A DNA stretch of 64,000 bases, from positions 124,001-188,000 of the forward strand of contig NZ_QGNA01000002.1 in assembly GCF_003173615.1 (NCBI RefSeq). The letters are read 5' to 3'. Made by a program: the position numbers and the translations under genes. Each line of letters begins with the position of its first letter. Position 1 is the first letter of the stretch. This DNA comes from Falsiroseomonas bella (GTDB lineage: Bacteria; Pseudomonadota; Alphaproteobacteria; Acetobacterales; Acetobacteraceae). Shown here in pieces: positions 63,188 through 64,000 of the stretch. The notes below the pieces were generated by a model, which worked only from the letters and a program-made list of their open reading frames with translations, was not told the DNA's origin and ran no database searches.

Positions 63188-63562
63188 TCAGCCCGCGGCC
63201 TGGCTGCGTTGCAGCAGCGCGGCGAGGCGCGGTTCCGCCGCGCGCTGGGCCGCACGTTCGATCGCGCGGTAATCCGCCACCAGGTTTCGACCGGTATCGG
63301 TCAGCATCGCACCGCCGCCGCGATAGCCGCCGGTGCTTGCCTCCACCACCGGCGTGCCGAACTGCTTGTTCAGCGCATCCACCAGGTCCCAGGCGCGCTT
63401 GTAGCTCATGCCGAGGGCGCGGCCGGCGGCGGAGATCGAGCCTTCCCGGTCGATCGCTTCCAGCAGACGGATCTTGCCCGGGCCGATGCGGCCGGAGGGC
63501 AGGTCGATGCGCAGGCTCAACACGCCGGCCCCGGGCCGGGCCGGTTCTGCCGGTCGGGTCAT
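63188..63562 (-). CDS. ModE-like regulator, HTH domain only
   Basis: A 124-residue LysR-type wHTH of the ModE N-terminal kind: 'GKIRLLEAIDREGSISAAGRALGMSYKRAW' and 'VVEASTGGYRGGGAMLTDTG'. Full ModE has two molybdate-binding TOBE domains; they are absent, as in the short regulators of many alphaproteobacteria. It could use the Mop/TOBE or PBP domains of its neighbours as effectors (inference). Starts inside the modC stop (ATGA at 63559-63562). Confidence 0.88.
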   Translation of the reverse strand: MTRPAEPARPGAGVLSLRIDLPSGRIGPGKIRLLEAIDREGSISAAGRALGMSYKRAWDLVDALNKQFGTPVVEASTGGYRGGGAMLTDTGRNLVADYRAIERAAQRAAEPRLAALLQRSQAAG

Positions 63563-64000
63563 GCTGGGAATCCTAGCATGGCAGACGCATCGGTTGAGGG
63601 CGGGCCAGCGATCACCCGATGATCGAAGGTGACCGCCTTCACCAGCGCCCAGAGCGCGAGCCCGGGCCGCAGGCCGAGGCGCGCGACGCTGTCGCGCGTC
63701 ACGCGGGCGAGCAGCATCGTCTCGCCGACAGCAAGGCGCAGGAACTCCTCGGGTCCGTCGCCGGCGGGCAGGATCTCTGCCAGCACCGCGTGCAGGATGT
63801 TCTGGGTCGAGATGCCGCGCGGCTCCTCGATCGCCACGCTGATGTCGCGCGCACGCAAGCGCACGCGCACCCGCGTGCCCGGCGGCCCGCCTTCCAGCGA
63901 GGCGAGCAGCACGCCGCCGGGAAAGCCGAGCCGGGTGAGGCCACTCTCGCTGCCCAGCACGGTGCAGGGCAGCAGCACGCCGGCATCGCGCCGCGCCGCC
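63559..64000 (-). CDS. modC: Molybdate ABC transporter ATPase, C-terminal part (5' end outside window)
   Basis: The last 146 residues of an ABC ATPase: the TOBE/Mop region with 'RVRVRLRARDISVAIEEPRGIS', 'NILHAVLAEI' and 'VARLGLRPGLALWALVKAVTF', which match ModC. The ATPase core and the start lie to the right of base 64000. In molybdate transporters this domain senses intracellular molybdate. It heads the visible part of the operon modC, ModE-like, MoeA-like, MoeA-PBP. Confidence 0.87.
   Translation of the reverse strand, partial: AARRDAGVLLPCTVLGSESGLTRLGFPGGVLLASLEGGPPGTRVRVRLRARDISVAIEEPRGISTQNILHAVLAEILPAGDGPEEFLRLAVGETMLLARVTRDSVARLGLRPGLALWALVKAVTFDHRVIAGPPSTDASAMLGFPA

Overview
The window is a very GC-rich chromosomal segment that is almost fully coding. 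Genes mostly overlap by ATGA, GTGA, TTGA or TGATG junctions, and no gene-free stretch exceeds 300 bases (the longest, 1694-1937, is 244). Gene content points to an alphaproteobacterium of the Acetobacteraceae/Roseomonas type: several Bug-family solute receptors, a topoisomerase IB, HyuA/HyuB hydantoinases, and a MoeA-PBP fusion beside ModC. That placement is inference; there is no rRNA or marker gene here. I saw no tRNA, CRISPR array, insertion sequence or phage gene.

Layout. 1-8.6 kb: an EnvZ/OmpR-type two-component pair running off the left edge, an AlkA-like glycosylase, an aminotransferase, a FrnE-like DsbA protein, LemA, an M48 protease, a racemase, a small secreted protein and an MFS carrier. 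8.7-16.65 kb: a leftward surface-sugar block (FkbM and two other methyltransferases, phosphopentomutase DeoB, a BioF2/GNAT acyltransferase, a GT4 glycosyltransferase, an RmlA-like nucleotidyltransferase and a CgeB-type glycosyltransferase). 16.7-18.2 kb: topoisomerase IB and a 100-residue conserved small protein.

18.2-30.6 kb is the most interesting part: twelve tightly coupled genes in two divergent arms. The left arm has a glycosidase-like protein, a CmoB-like methyltransferase, a histidine phosphatase and myo-inositol-phosphate synthase. The right arm has two SDR sugar epimerases, a B12-binding radical SAM enzyme, a GT4, three CgeB-type glycosyltransferases and a UDP-xylose-synthase-like enzyme. 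It should make inositol phosphate, inositol, UDP-xylose and other nucleotide sugars and join them into a modified small glycoside or glycolipid. No flippase, polymerase or exporter is present. The glycosidase-like protein looks circularly permuted. A GT9-like glycosyltransferase, a DUF1003 protein and a xylose-type ABC importer (XylFHG) follow.

35-44.7 kb: an AbgB-like amidohydrolase, glutathione-dependent formaldehyde dehydrogenase, a second racemase, a dienelactone hydrolase, HyuA/HyuB and an isocitrate-lyase-superfamily enzyme, closed by a double-hairpin terminator. 44.7-60.1 kb: a catabolic stretch under an IclR regulator, with a TMADH/dienoyl-CoA-reductase-like flavoprotein, an FAD oxidoreductase, an alpha/beta hydrolase lacking its nucleophile, three orphan Bug receptors (one frameshifted), an SDR, a CMD-family protein, an amidohydrolase, an enoyl-CoA hydratase, an NDP-forming acyl-CoA synthetase, an ABM-family monooxygenase and a class III aminotransferase. 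60.1-64 kb: a leftward molybdenum operon (modC fragment, ModE-like HTH protein, a degenerate MoeA paralogue and a MoeA-PBP fusion) running off the right edge.
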